64,000 nt of DNA from Pseudomonas maioricensis (GCF_022790535.1 NZ_LOHG01000012.1:6516-70515); one strand, 5' to 3'. Shown: positions 52,416-61,641, counted from the stretch's first letter. A program made the numbers and translations. The notes: generated by a model from the sequence alone, not told the origin.

Positions 52416-53408
52416 TCACAACTGCCCAATCCCGCCCGGCAAAAACGCGGCTTCGGTCTTCTCGATCCCGTTCACCAGTGGTTTGCCAAACTCCGCCTGG
52501 CTGATCTGAAACTGATCCCCCGGCTGGGTGCGCACGCCATCGGCAAAGGACAGGGTCGCGGTGCCGAAGAAATGCACATGCACGTCTCCCGGACGCAGGA
52601 ACAGGCTGTATTTGAAGTGATGGTATTCAAGGTTTTCCAGGCTGTGACACATGTTGGCTTCACCACTGAGGAATTCCTTCTCCCAGAGCACTTCACCGTC
52701 ACGCAGCACCCGACTGGTCCCGGCCAGGTTCTGCGGCAGCTCGCCAATGCGCAGCTCGGGGCCAAAGGAACAGGCGCGCAACTTCGAGTGGGCTAGATAG
52801 AGGTAATTACGACGTTCCATGACATGGTCGGAGTATTCATTGCCGATGGCGAAACCCAGCCGATACGGCTTACCGTCATTGCCGATCACATACAAACCGC
52901 TAAGCTCGGGTTCTTCGCCGCCGTCTTCGGCGAACGGCGGCAGTGAAAAAGCTTTGCCGGGGCGCACGACGATGCTGCCATCGCCTTTGTAAAACCATTC
53001 CGGCTGTACACCCGCCTGCCCGGCTGCTGGTTTGCCCCCCTCCACGCCCCATTTGAAGATGCGCATGGTGTCAGTCATCGAAGCTTCATCGCCCGCCTGC
53101 TGGTGCATCTTGTCCCGTGCCGAGGCGCTGCCCAAGTGGGTCAGACCGGTACCGCTGACCAGCACGTGCGAAGGATCGGGATGGTCCAGCGGCGGCAGGA
53201 TGCGCAGGTCCTGCAAGAGTTGCGCGTAATCATGGCTGTCGCCAAGGCCCTGTTTGTCGACTTGCTGCGCCAGACCGATCCCGGCGTCGATAGCGGATAA
53301 CGCCAGATCACGCACACTCTGCGCGCCCTGCACTTCACGGATCAGATCACCGTCGACCAGACCGACGCGGCGCTGGCCATTGCTGAGTTCGAATTGCACC
53401 AGGTTCAT
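52416..53408 (-). CDS. AraD1/GguC-type fumarylacetoacetase-family enzyme
   Basis: A 330-residue protein of the FAH superfamily, AraD1/GguC branch. SGTGLTHLGSASARDKMHQQ near 85-104 and FKWGVEGGKPAAGQAGVQPE near 117-136 are characteristic. The acidic metal-binding loops are in GNEYSDHVMERRNYLYLAHSKLR region. It likely dehydrates or cleaves a 2-keto-3-deoxy sugar acid such as 2-keto-3-deoxy-L-arabonate, the product of the divergent IlvD/Edd dehydratase. GGAGAAACCC precedes the ATG. The REPIN on either side is unusual inside a pathway operon. Confidence 0.78.
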   Translation of the reverse strand: MNLVQFELSNGQRRVGLVDGDLIREVQGAQSVRDLALSAIDAGIGLAQQVDKQGLGDSHDYAQLLQDLRILPPLDHPDPSHVLVSGTGLTHLGSASARDKMHQQAGDEASMTDTMRIFKWGVEGGKPAAGQAGVQPEWFYKGDGSIVVRPGKAFSLPPFAEDGGEEPELSGLYVIGNDGKPYRLGFAIGNEYSDHVMERRNYLYLAHSKLRACSFGPELRIGELPQNLAGTSRVLRDGEVLWEKEFLSGEANMCHSLENLEYHHFKYSLFLRPGDVHVHFFGTATLSFADGVRTQPGDQFQISQAEFGKPLVNGIEKTEAAFLPGGIGQL

Positions 53409-53438
53409 GGGTTTCTCCTTTTCAGATCGTTCACTTAC

Positions 53439-53513
53439 CTGTAGGAGCTGCCGAAGGCTGCGATATCGGTCTCATGATCGAACGCCTTCGCAGCCTTCGG
53501 CAGCTCCTACAGG
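53439..53513. repeat. REPIN, family A
   Basis: Arms CCTGTAGGAGCTGCCGAAGG and CCTTCGGCAGCTCCTACAGG flank a short spacer. It begins 30 bases upstream of the AraD1-type start codon and ends 10 bases downstream of the second MFS stop, so it separates two genes of the same strand. Confidence 0.9.
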
Positions 53514-53523
53514 GTCAAGTTAT

Positions 53524-54843
53524 TCACACATGACGGCTGCGGGCACTGGCGGCGAAATCGCTGGCGGGCAGCACATGCTTGCGCTCCAGCAAGTGGTAAA
53601 CCACGCCGGTCAACACCAGCCCGAAAACCATCACACCGGACAGGAAGTACAGACCCGAAGCCAGATTGCCGGTGTATTCCTTGAGCGCGCCGATCACGAA
53701 CGGACCGATGTAGCCACCCAGATTGCCCACCGAGTTGATCAGGGCTATCCCCGCCGCAGCACTGGCACCCGCAAAGAAGCGGCCCGGCAAGGTCCAGAAC
53801 ACCGCGGTGCAGGAGAACAACGCAAACGCCACCAGGCACAACGCCGCCAGTTGCGCGACAGGCAAGGTCAGCCAGGCACTGAGGAACAGCCCCATCGCAC
53901 CCAGCACATAAAGGACGGCAAGGTGCCCGTACCGGTCGTTAAGACGGTCGGAACTGCGCGGGATGATCAGCAAGCCGATGATGCCGAAGATATAAGGCAC
54001 CGAGGACACAAAGCCGGTGACCAGATCAGTACCGCCAAACTGTTTGATCAGCGTCGGCAGCCACAGGCCCAGACCATAAATGCTCAGCGTCACAGGTAGG
54101 TAGAACAGCGCCAGCAGCAGGACGCGTTTGTCCTTCAGGGCGTGCAACGGATTGCCGTGACGCGTCTGACCGTACTCCTCCAGATCCTTTTTCAACTCGC
54201 CGGTGAGCCAGTCCTTCTCGGTCTGGTCCATCCATTTGACTTGTTGCGGGCCGTCCGGCAACCAGCGCAGAACCGGCCACGTCAGCAGGATGGCCGGGGT
54301 GCCGATGACGATAAACAGCCATTGCCAGCCATGCAGACCGAGCACGCCGTCCATGCCGAGCAAACCACCGGACACAGGACCGGTGATCATCATCGCAATC
54401 GGTTGGGAGAGGATAAACAGCCCGAGAATCTTGCCGCGATGGCGAACCGGGAACCACTGCGTGATGTAGTACAGCACGCCCGGAAAGAAGCCCGCCTCCG
54501 CCGCACCCAGCAGAAAGCGCATCACATAGAAGCTGTGCGGCCCCTGCACGAAGGCCATGCCGATGGTGATCGCGCCCCACGTGATCATGATCCGCGCGAA
54601 CCAGCGACGGGCACCGAAGCGTTCAAGCATCAGGTTGCTGGGGATTTCGAACAGGAAGTAGCCGATGAAAAACAGCCCGGCACCCAGCCCGTAGGCCGCA
54701 TCGCCGATACCGATGTCCGCGCCCATGTGCAACTTGGCGAAGCCCACGGCGGAGCGGTCCACATAAGCGATCAGGTAAAGCAGGATCAGGAAGGGAATCA
54801 GTTTCAGGGTGATGCGGCGAATAAGCCTGAGTTCCTGGCTCAT
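53524..54843 (-). CDS. MFS transporter, anion:cation symporter family (second copy)
   Basis: A 439-residue, 12-helix ACS-family transporter. Helix 1 LKLIPFLILLYLIAYVDRSA and FEIPSNLMLERFGARRWFAR are family hallmarks, similar to but clearly different from the MFS protein at 50856. Start ATG 54843 (MSQELRLIRR) behind GGAG at 9 bases, rather than a methionine five codons earlier. First gene of the minus-strand sugar-acid set, divergent from the IlvD/Edd dehydratase across a region with a FadR-type dyad. Probably imports the dehydratase substrate. Confidence 0.87.
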   Translation of the reverse strand: MSQELRLIRRITLKLIPFLILLYLIAYVDRSAVGFAKLHMGADIGIGDAAYGLGAGLFFIGYFLFEIPSNLMLERFGARRWFARIMITWGAITIGMAFVQGPHSFYVMRFLLGAAEAGFFPGVLYYITQWFPVRHRGKILGLFILSQPIAMMITGPVSGGLLGMDGVLGLHGWQWLFIVIGTPAILLTWPVLRWLPDGPQQVKWMDQTEKDWLTGELKKDLEEYGQTRHGNPLHALKDKRVLLLALFYLPVTLSIYGLGLWLPTLIKQFGGTDLVTGFVSSVPYIFGIIGLLIIPRSSDRLNDRYGHLAVLYVLGAMGLFLSAWLTLPVAQLAALCLVAFALFSCTAVFWTLPGRFFAGASAAAGIALINSVGNLGGYIGPFVIGALKEYTGNLASGLYFLSGVMVFGLVLTGVVYHLLERKHVLPASDFAASARSRHV

Positions 54844-54945
54844 GTGTGCGATCTCCAATTGTTCTTGTTATGAAGTGGAGATCGCCTCTGGCCTGAAGCA
54901 TTTGCATGCTGCCGCCACGGTCGTCCCTCACTGAAAATCGACTAT

Positions 54946-54958
54946 ATAGTAATACTAT
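54946..54958. promoter_or_regulatory. Candidate FadR/GntR-family operator
   Basis: ATAGTAATACTAT is a perfect 13-bp palindrome about a central A. It fits the FadR-subfamily consensus t.GTa.tAC.a at every fixed position (tAGTAaTACTa). It lies in the 203-base gap between the divergent MFS and dehydratase genes, about 100 bases from each, and a FadR-type regulator is encoded just downstream at 57012. Confidence 0.6.
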
Positions 54959-55046
54959 TTAGCGAACAACTCTTCCAATGAGCCGAATTTACGCTTAACT
55001 TAACCAGCATAAAAGCCATTAAGTCTTACAATAAGAGAGCCTGATC

Positions 55047-56792
55047 ATGTCTGATTCCGATAAAAAGCCCCTGCGTTCTGCCCAATGGTTTGGTACTGCC
55101 GACAAAAACGGCTTCATGTACCGCAGCTGGATGAAGAATCAGGGCATCGCCGATCACCAGTTTCAGGGCAAGCCCATCATCGGCATCTGCAACACCTGGT
55201 CGGAGCTGACCCCCTGCAACGCCCACTTCAGACAGATTGCCGAACACGTCAAACGTGGTGTGATCGAAGCCGGCGGCTGGCCGGTGGAATTCCCGGTGTT
55301 CTCCAACGGCGAATCCAACCTGCGCCCCACCGCGATGTTCACCCGCAACCTGACCAGCATGGATGTCGAAGAAGCGATTCGCGGCAACCCCATCGACGGC
55401 GTGGTGCTGCTCACCGGCTGTGACAAAACCACCCCCGCTCTGCTGATGGGCGCGGCCAGCTGCGACGTGCCCGCGATCGTCGTGACCGGCGGGCCGATGC
55501 TCAATGGCAAGCACAAAGGCAAGGACATCGGTTCCGGCACCGTGGTCTGGCAGATGCATGAGGCGTATAAAGGCGGGCAAATCACCCTCGACGACTTCCT
55601 CGCGGCAGAAGGCGGCATGTCGCGCTCGGCGGGTACCTGCAACACCATGGGTACTGCATCGACCATGGCCTGTATGGCCGAAGCCCTCGGTACTTCCCTG
55701 CCCCACAACGCGGCGATTCCGGCCGTGGATTCCCGGCGTTACGTGTTGGCGCATATGTCCGGGATGCGCGCTGTAGAGATGGTCAAAGAAGACTTGCGTC
55801 TGTCGAAGATTCTCACTAAGGCCGCGTTCGAAAACGCCATTCGGGTCAACGCGGCCATCGGCGGCTCGACCAACGCCGTCATCCATTTGAAAGCCATCGC
55901 CGGGCGCATCGGCGTGGATCTGGAACTGGACGACTGGACCCGTATCGGCCGTGGCATGCCAACTATCGTCGACCTGCAACCGTCCGGGCGCTTCCTGATG
56001 GAAGAGTTCTACTATTCGGGCGGCCTGCCCGCCGTATTGCGACGCATGGACGAGGCCAGCCTGCTGCCTAATCCGGACGCCTTGACCGTCAACGGTAAAT
56101 CTATTCGCGAGAATACTCAGAACGCGCCGATCTATGGCGAAGATGAAGTGATCCGCGCACTGGACAACCCGATCCGCGCTGACGGCGGCATTTGTGTGCT
56201 GCGCGGCAACCTGGCGCCGCTAGGTGCAGTGCTCAAGCCTTCGGCTGCTACCGCCTCATTGATGCAACACCGTGGCCGCGCAGTGGTGTTCGAGAACTTC
56301 GACATGTACAAGGCGCGGATCAACGATCCGGATCTGGACATTGATGCCAACTCGATCATGGTCATGAAAAACTGCGGCCCCAAGGGTTATCCGGGCATGG
56401 CCGAAGTCGGCAACATGGGCCTGCCAGCCAAACTGCTCGCCCAGGGAGTAACTGACATGGTGCGCATTTCCGATGCCCGCATGAGCGGCACGGCTTACGG
56501 CACGGTGGTTTTACACGTGGCCCCCGAAGCGGCTGCGGGTGGCCCATTGGCGGTGGTGCAGGAAGGCGACTGGATCGAACTTGATTGTGCCAGCGGCCGT
56601 CTGCATCTGGACATTCCCGACGCCGAACTCGCCGCCCGACTGGCCGACTGGCAGCCGCCGCAACAGCAACAACTGTTGGTGGGTGGCTATCGCGAGCTGT
56701 ATGTGAAGCATGTGCTGCAGGCTGATCAGGGCTGCGACTTCGACTTCCTGGTGGGCATGCGCGGGGCGGAAGTGCCAAGGCATTCGCATTGA
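55047..56792 (+). CDS. Sugar-acid dehydratase, IlvD/Edd family (likely L-arabinonate dehydratase)
   Basis: A 581-residue IlvD/Edd-family dehydratase, most like L-arabinonate dehydratase. The [2Fe-2S] cysteines are Cys57 (WSELTPCNAH), Cys125 (TGCDKTTPA) and Cys198 (SAGTCNTMG), matching the spacing of the characterised sugar-acid enzymes. The C-terminal catalytic segment includes MKNCGPKGYPGMAEVG and RISDARMSGTAYG. It converts a sugar acid to a 2-keto-3-deoxy acid, probably the substrate of the AraD1-type protein. D-xylonate or D-galactonate dehydratase in the same family is possible. AAGAGAG precedes the ATG. The GntR-family gene follows after a REPIN. Confidence 0.8.
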   Translation: MSDSDKKPLRSAQWFGTADKNGFMYRSWMKNQGIADHQFQGKPIIGICNTWSELTPCNAHFRQIAEHVKRGVIEAGGWPVEFPVFSNGESNLRPTAMFTRNLTSMDVEEAIRGNPIDGVVLLTGCDKTTPALLMGAASCDVPAIVVTGGPMLNGKHKGKDIGSGTVVWQMHEAYKGGQITLDDFLAAEGGMSRSAGTCNTMGTASTMACMAEALGTSLPHNAAIPAVDSRRYVLAHMSGMRAVEMVKEDLRLSKILTKAAFENAIRVNAAIGGSTNAVIHLKAIAGRIGVDLELDDWTRIGRGMPTIVDLQPSGRFLMEEFYYSGGLPAVLRRMDEASLLPNPDALTVNGKSIRENTQNAPIYGEDEVIRALDNPIRADGGICVLRGNLAPLGAVLKPSAATASLMQHRGRAVVFENFDMYKARINDPDLDIDANSIMVMKNCGPKGYPGMAEVGNMGLPAKLLAQGVTDMVRISDARMSGTAYGTVVLHVAPEAAAGGPLAVVQEGDWIELDCASGRLHLDIPDAELAARLADWQPPQQQQLLVGGYRELYVKHVLQADQGCDFDFLVGMRGAEVPRHSH

Positions 56793-56828
56793 TGGATCAA
56801 GCGCTGCTCTGACAGGCGGCGCAACTCC

Positions 56829-56920
56829 TTGTGGGAGCAGAGCTTGCTCGCGATATATGAGACGCGGCTAGAAGGCACACCGCGTTAGCGTTTATCGCGA
56901 GCAAGCTCTGCTCCCACAGG
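56829..56920. repeat. REPIN, family B
   Basis: Arms TTGTGGGAGCAGAGCTTGCT and AGCAAGCTCTGCTCCCACAG are near-perfect inverted copies. The inner spacer is an inverted copy of the one in the elements at 15383 and 52282. Lies between the dehydratase and the regulator gene. Confidence 0.9.
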
Positions 56921-57011
56921 TTCTGCGCTGACCCAGTGGTGCAGTCTCCCACGGCCCAGCGCCGATGCTATGATGCCCCGCACTCATCGCTCAGGATCGA
57001 CTTGCGTCCCC

Positions 57012-57734
57012 ATGGATTACCGAAAGCCTTCCGACCGCAAAAGCATGCACGCCCGCATTGTCCAGGAGCTGGGCATGCAGATCGTTTCCGGACGTTTCAA
57101 ACCGGATGAAAAGTTGCCTGCTGAAGCCCTGCTATGTGAGGAATACGCTGTCAGTCGACCAGTGTTGCGCGAAGCAACCCGGGTGCTGGTGGCCAAAGGT
57201 CTCGTTTACTCGCGCCCGCGGGTCGGCACTGTGGTCAAAGCCCGTCGTGAATGGCATTTGCTCGATCCGGATGTGTTGCACTGGATCATGCAGTGCACGC
57301 CACAAAATGAATTCTTCAATTTGTTGACCAGCGTCCGCGCCGTCATCGAACCCGCCGTCGCAGCCCTGGCCGCGCAACATGCTACCGACGAGGAGATCGC
57401 ATCAATCGGCGAGGCTTACCAGCGGATGGAAGCTGCGCCAACACCGGAAGCGTTGCTGCAGCCTGACCTGGACTTCCACAGCAGGATTGCCGACGCGACT
57501 CACAACGATCTGCTCGCGCACCTGTGCAACATGCTCTCGCTGGCCTTGCGTGAAGCCCTTAAGCACTCAAATCAGCGCCCTAACCTGCATGAGCTGGCGT
57601 TGCCGCGTCACAAGGCAATCCTTACCGCCATCGAAAACCGCGACGCCCTCGGCGCCCGGCATGCAACATTGGTGCAGCTGGACGATGCAAGGAATGCGTT
57701 GAGTGTGGTGTTGGGGCGGGAGTTGGGGTTGTAA
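57012..57734 (+). CDS. FadR/GntR-family transcriptional regulator
   Basis: A 240-residue regulator. A winged helix at about residues 5-75 (GRFKPDEKLPAEALLCEEYA, SRPVLREATRVLVAKGLVYS) is followed by an FCD ligand-binding domain at about 95-235. The FCD domain has conserved histidines/aspartates including DFHSRIADATHND. I chose ATG 57012 (MDYRKPSDRK); an ATG at 56970 would add 14 residues before the domain. It most likely represses the sugar-acid genes and responds to the acid or its keto-deoxy product. The dyad at 54946-54958 fits its family. Confidence 0.88.
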   Translation: MDYRKPSDRKSMHARIVQELGMQIVSGRFKPDEKLPAEALLCEEYAVSRPVLREATRVLVAKGLVYSRPRVGTVVKARREWHLLDPDVLHWIMQCTPQNEFFNLLTSVRAVIEPAVAALAAQHATDEEIASIGEAYQRMEAAPTPEALLQPDLDFHSRIADATHNDLLAHLCNMLSLALREALKHSNQRPNLHELALPRHKAILTAIENRDALGARHATLVQLDDARNALSVVLGRELGL

Positions 57735-57754
57735 CCCTGTTGATCGCATTTACA

Positions 57755-57821
57755 TTGTGGGAGCCGGGCTTGCCCGCGATTGGGTTTACAACCTATCGCG
57801 GGCAAGCCTCGCTCCAACAAG
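57755..57821. repeat. REPIN, family B
   Basis: Arms TTGTGGGAGCCGGGCTTGCC and GGCAAGCCTCGCTCCAACAA with inner CGCGAT copies face each other over a short spacer. Lies 20 bases after the regulator stop and 10 bases after the stop of the convergent MMPL gene. Confidence 0.9.
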
Positions 57822-57831
57822 TACGGTTATT

Positions 57832-60225
57832 TCAATGTGAAAACAGTGAATTCCCCACCTTGCCCGCCATTTTCTCAGGCTTGATCAGGAACCGCGCCAA
57901 CGCTGGCAGCAGCCACAACGCGCCGAACATGTTCCAGAGCAACATGAACGTCAGCATCAGGCCCATGTCAGCCTGGAACTTGATCGCCGAGAAGATCCAG
58001 GTGCATACGCCAATCGCCAGACACAGGCCGGTAAACAGTACGGCTTTGCCGGTGGACTTCAAGGTTTCGTAATACGCCTCCTGCAATGGCAGTCCTGCGC
58101 GCAGGAAGCTTTCCAGACGGCTATAGATGTAGATGCCGTAATCGACACCGATCCCCACGCCCAACGCCACCACCGGCAAGGTTGCGACCTTGACGCCGAT
58201 GCCCATGAACGCCATGAGCGCGTTGCCTAGTACCGAGGTCAGCACCAGCGGCAAGACGATGCACAGTGTCGCCGCCCACGAGCGGAAGGTGATCATGCAC
58301 ATGGCCGCCACGCAGATGTAGACCAGAATCAGGATGGTCAACTCGGAGCGTTTGATCACTTCATTTGTGGCCGCTTCAATACCCGCGTTACCCGCTGCCA
58401 GCATGAACTCCAGGCCTTCACGATTATTCTCCTTGGCGAACTCCTGCACAGCATGCACGGCGCGGTCCAGGGTTTCTGCCTTGTGGTCGTTGAGGAAGAC
58501 CAGCAATGGCGCCAACGAACAATCGTTGTTGTACAGGCCGTCCGCCCGGGCAATGGAGCTGTTGAGCACGTCTTTGTTGCGAGACAGGGCTTCCCACTTG
58601 AGGTTGCCCTCGTTCATGCCCTTGATGACCTGCTTGGAGACTGTCACCAGAGAAATCGCCGACTGCACGCCCGGCGTGTTCTCCATCTTCCAGGTCAGTT
58701 CGTTGATGGCGGACATGGTCGGATACGCGGAGCAGCCTTCTGGCGGCGTCTTGACCATTACCACCAGCACATCAGAGCTGGTGGAGTAGTGGTTGATGAT
58801 GAAACTGTTGTCCTGGTTGTAGCGTGAATCGGGACGTAATTCCGGTGCCCCCTGGTCGAGGTCGCCAATTTTCAGGTTCTGGCTGTACCAGAGGCCGCCA
58901 CCGAAGGCGATTAACGCCAGCACGATCGACACCGGAGCGACTTTGGCGCTGGCAAAACCGGAGAGCAGACGCCAGAACGGATGCTCGGACACCGCGTCCT
59001 TTTTGCTGCGGTTGATTGCCCTCTTGCTGATCCCCGCGTAGGAAATGGCCACGGGAAGCAGGATGAGGTTGGTGAAGACGATGACCGCAACACCAATCGA
59101 CGCGCCAATCGCCAGCTCGCGAATAACGCCGATGTCGATGATCAGCAAAGTGATGAAACCCACCGCATCCGCCAGAATCGCGATCATGCCCGGCAGAAAC
59201 AACTGGCGGAACGTACGCCTCGCTGCAGTCAGGGCGTTATCGGCATCACTGGACTGCAAGGCAATACCGTTGATTTTCTGCACGCCGTGAGAAATGCCGA
59301 TCGCAAAGATCAGGAACGGCACCAGCATGGAATACGGGTCCAGGCCGAAGCCCACAACGTGCATCAACCCCAATTGCCAGACCACCGCAATCAGGGTGGT
59401 GCTTAACACGGCAATGGTGCTGCGAATACACCGGGTAAACCAGATCAACAGCACGAGGGTAATGACGAAGGCCACACCAAAGAACAGCACCACCATCAAC
59501 AGGCCATCGATCAAGTCGCCGACTTTCTTGGCGAAACCGACGATATGGATCTTGATGTTGGGGTTCTGAGCTTCGTACTTGTCGCGAATTTTCTCTTCCA
59601 GTTGATGAGAAAACTGCTGGTAGTCCAGCTTGAGCAGCGTGCCCTGATCCGCCGGGTCCGGGTAGGACTCGAGCAGCGGAACATCAACGATGCTCGACTT
59701 GAAATCGTTGGCCACCAGCCGTCCGACCTGCCCGGACTTGAGTACGTTGTTACGCAACTGATCGAGACTGTCGTCGGAACCGTCATAGCTTTGCGGGATG
59801 ACCTCACCACCGGCAAAACCTTCTTCCGTCACTTCGGTCCAGCGTACGCTAGGGCTCCACAGGGATTTCAGGCCAGAACGATCAACGCCGGATATGTAGA
59901 AAACCTCGTCATTGATCTCCCGCAGGGTTTCCATGTACTGCTTGGAAAATATGTCGCCGTCCAGCGCTTCGACCGATATCCGCACCGTGTTACCCAGGTT
60001 GGCCAGATCGTTGCGGTGCTCCATCATTTTCTGGATGAAGGGGTGATCCAGCGGGATCATTTTTTCGAAGCTGGTGGAAGGCCGAACCAGCGTCGCCTGC
60101 CAGAACAGAAAGATGCTGACCAGCAGACAGATGACGATGACTGCCGGACGATTATTGAAAATCAGACGCTCAAGGAAGGTTTCCTTGCCGCTGCTGTGCT
60201 GCTGAGTGTCGTGCAGATTACTCAT
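57832..60225 (-). CDS. RND/MMPL-family exporter
   Basis: A 797-residue transporter with about 12 membrane helices in two repeats of six, each preceded by a large periplasmic loop (about 45-225 and 440-620). Helix and loop patterns such as TTLIAVVWQLGLMHVVGFGL and GIGVDYGIYIYSRLESFLRA, the latter in the sterol-sensing-like part, are characteristic of the MMPL/SSD group. It begins at ATG 60225 behind GGGGAAA. The YCF48-type gene lies 27 bases upstream, so they form an operon. In P. aeruginosa a similar pair (PA3079/PA3080) is found near pepN, from memory. Cargo unknown, possibly a hydrophobic lipid. Confidence 0.87.
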   Translation of the reverse strand: MSNLHDTQQHSSGKETFLERLIFNNRPAVIVICLLVSIFLFWQATLVRPSTSFEKMIPLDHPFIQKMMEHRNDLANLGNTVRISVEALDGDIFSKQYMETLREINDEVFYISGVDRSGLKSLWSPSVRWTEVTEEGFAGGEVIPQSYDGSDDSLDQLRNNVLKSGQVGRLVANDFKSSIVDVPLLESYPDPADQGTLLKLDYQQFSHQLEEKIRDKYEAQNPNIKIHIVGFAKKVGDLIDGLLMVVLFFGVAFVITLVLLIWFTRCIRSTIAVLSTTLIAVVWQLGLMHVVGFGLDPYSMLVPFLIFAIGISHGVQKINGIALQSSDADNALTAARRTFRQLFLPGMIAILADAVGFITLLIIDIGVIRELAIGASIGVAVIVFTNLILLPVAISYAGISKRAINRSKKDAVSEHPFWRLLSGFASAKVAPVSIVLALIAFGGGLWYSQNLKIGDLDQGAPELRPDSRYNQDNSFIINHYSTSSDVLVVMVKTPPEGCSAYPTMSAINELTWKMENTPGVQSAISLVTVSKQVIKGMNEGNLKWEALSRNKDVLNSSIARADGLYNNDCSLAPLLVFLNDHKAETLDRAVHAVQEFAKENNREGLEFMLAAGNAGIEAATNEVIKRSELTILILVYICVAAMCMITFRSWAATLCIVLPLVLTSVLGNALMAFMGIGVKVATLPVVALGVGIGVDYGIYIYSRLESFLRAGLPLQEAYYETLKSTGKAVLFTGLCLAIGVCTWIFSAIKFQADMGLMLTFMLLWNMFGALWLLPALARFLIKPEKMAGKVGNSLFSH

Positions 60226-60252
60226 GCCGAAATTTCCCCGCCCTGATCATTC

Positions 60253-61359
60253 TTATTGTTGGCTCGACTCGGCGCCCGTCGGCGAGGTGACGCGTACGCC
60301 TCCTTGTCCAACCAGAATCAGATTGCCCTGTGCATCAGCCGCCACCCCGGATAAAGAAACCCGGTCAGGACGGTTGTAAACCTTGAATGTCAGGCCGTCG
60401 TCGGTGCTGCGCATCACGCTGCCGCCGTTGCCCACCAGCACCAGTGAGCCATCTTCCAGTTGCGTCGCATTGGACAGACCAAACTCCAGCGGCCCCCGCG
60501 CAGCCTTTAACTCGATAGGCTCCCAGGTGTCGCCAAAGTCAGCGGAGCGGTAGAGATTGCCACGCAGCCCATACACCAGCAGCGTGCCGGGCTGCCCGGT
60601 GCCAATCGCGCCAAACAACGATCCCTGATACGGCCCTTCAAGCTTTTCCCAGGACTCGCCATCGTCTCCAGAGCGGAACATCGCCCCCGCTTCGCCGACG
60701 ACAAACAGGCCGCTATCGGCAACATGGGTAATGCCATTGAGGTGATATTGATCTTCGTTGTCGAGGCGGTCGCTGACGTCTTCCCAGTGCTGACCGCCAT
60801 CCACGGTTGTCAGCAACATACCGTAAGCACCGACTGCGAAACCGGTGGTGGTGTCCTTGAACCAGACATCCAGCAACGGTGCCTCGCGCGTCAGGTCTTC
60901 GAATTGCTTGACCCATGTGGTGCCGCCATCGCTGCTGGCCAGGACTTGCGCGTCATGCCCCACGGCCCAGCCGTGCTTGTCATCAACGAAATACACAGAG
61001 GTCAGGAGTTGCCGGGTTGGCACTTTGGCCTGAACCCAGGTTTTGCCCTGATCATCTGAATACAAAATGTGTCCACGCTCGCCGACCACCACCAGTCGCG
61101 CACCCGCATGGGCTACGTCGAGTAGAAGGCTGCGCGAGGCCTTGGCAGATTCGATGGAATACAGAGTGCTCTGAGGCGAGTCAGGGTTTTGGGTCGTACT
61201 TTCAGTAGCCGCCATTGATGGCATGGCCAGACTTGATAAAGCCATGATTGCGCACAGCGACCAGGCTGTCGCCAAGGGCTTGCCCATTCGTAATGCCAAT
61301 GGCTGTCCGACTGCCGAGTCCCCACCGGACTGTGTGCGCCGATTTGCAGGCTCACTCAT
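60253..61359 (-). CDS. YCF48/BNR-repeat beta-propeller, exported
   Basis: A 368-residue protein of the YCF48/photosystem II assembly-factor-like (BNR/sialidase repeat) superfamily. A 24-residue extension precedes a signal peptide (LATAWSLCAIMALSSLAMPS) with cleavage after SMA at about residue 52. The propeller repeats have sialidase-type SxDxGxTW boxes: SDDQGKTWVQ, SSDGGTTWVK, SGDDGESWEK and STDDGLTFKV. Start ATG 61359 behind GGGGA; an internal ATG at 61287 (MGKPLATAW) would remove the extension. The MMPL exporter follows 27 bases later, and these pairs probably work together in the periplasm. Not photosynthetic in this context. Confidence 0.82.
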   Translation of the reverse strand: MSEPANRRTQSGGDSAVGQPLALRMGKPLATAWSLCAIMALSSLAMPSMAATESTTQNPDSPQSTLYSIESAKASRSLLLDVAHAGARLVVVGERGHILYSDDQGKTWVQAKVPTRQLLTSVYFVDDKHGWAVGHDAQVLASSDGGTTWVKQFEDLTREAPLLDVWFKDTTTGFAVGAYGMLLTTVDGGQHWEDVSDRLDNEDQYHLNGITHVADSGLFVVGEAGAMFRSGDDGESWEKLEGPYQGSLFGAIGTGQPGTLLVYGLRGNLYRSADFGDTWEPIELKAARGPLEFGLSNATQLEDGSLVLVGNGGSVMRSTDDGLTFKVYNRPDRVSLSGVAADAQGNLILVGQGGVRVTSPTGAESSQQ

Positions 61360-61564
61360 GAAGCGTCCCCTTTCCATTATTTTTATTAGGCGACTTTTAT
61401 CAGAAAGCCTTGGCGAAGCGCTCTAGCCTTGGACTTCTGGAAGCCGACCTATCCTATCCAGCTTTGGAAACGCATGACAATCGACATATGGTTATCTTTG
61501 GTCGAGGCCTCTTGTGTGATTGGTGGATTATCAGTTGGGGTGATGCAGGCTTAGAACCCTCTCC

Positions 61565-61641
61565 CCCTGTAGGAGCTGCCGAAGGCTGCGAAAGCGCTGA
61601 TTCAGATAAATCGCTCGCAGCCTTCGGCAGCTCCTACCGGG
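61565..61641. repeat. REPIN, family A
   Basis: Arms CCCTGTAGGAGCTGCCGAAG and CTTCGGCAGCTCCTACCGGG around a short spacer; the right arm has one mismatch (ACAGGG to ACCGGG). Lies in the gap between the YCF48-type gene and pepN. Confidence 0.88.

Noticed and set aside
55027..55032. TACAAT as the -10 box of the dehydratase gene
   Set aside because: It is only 15 bases before the ATG, which would leave no room for the ribosome site in the transcript.
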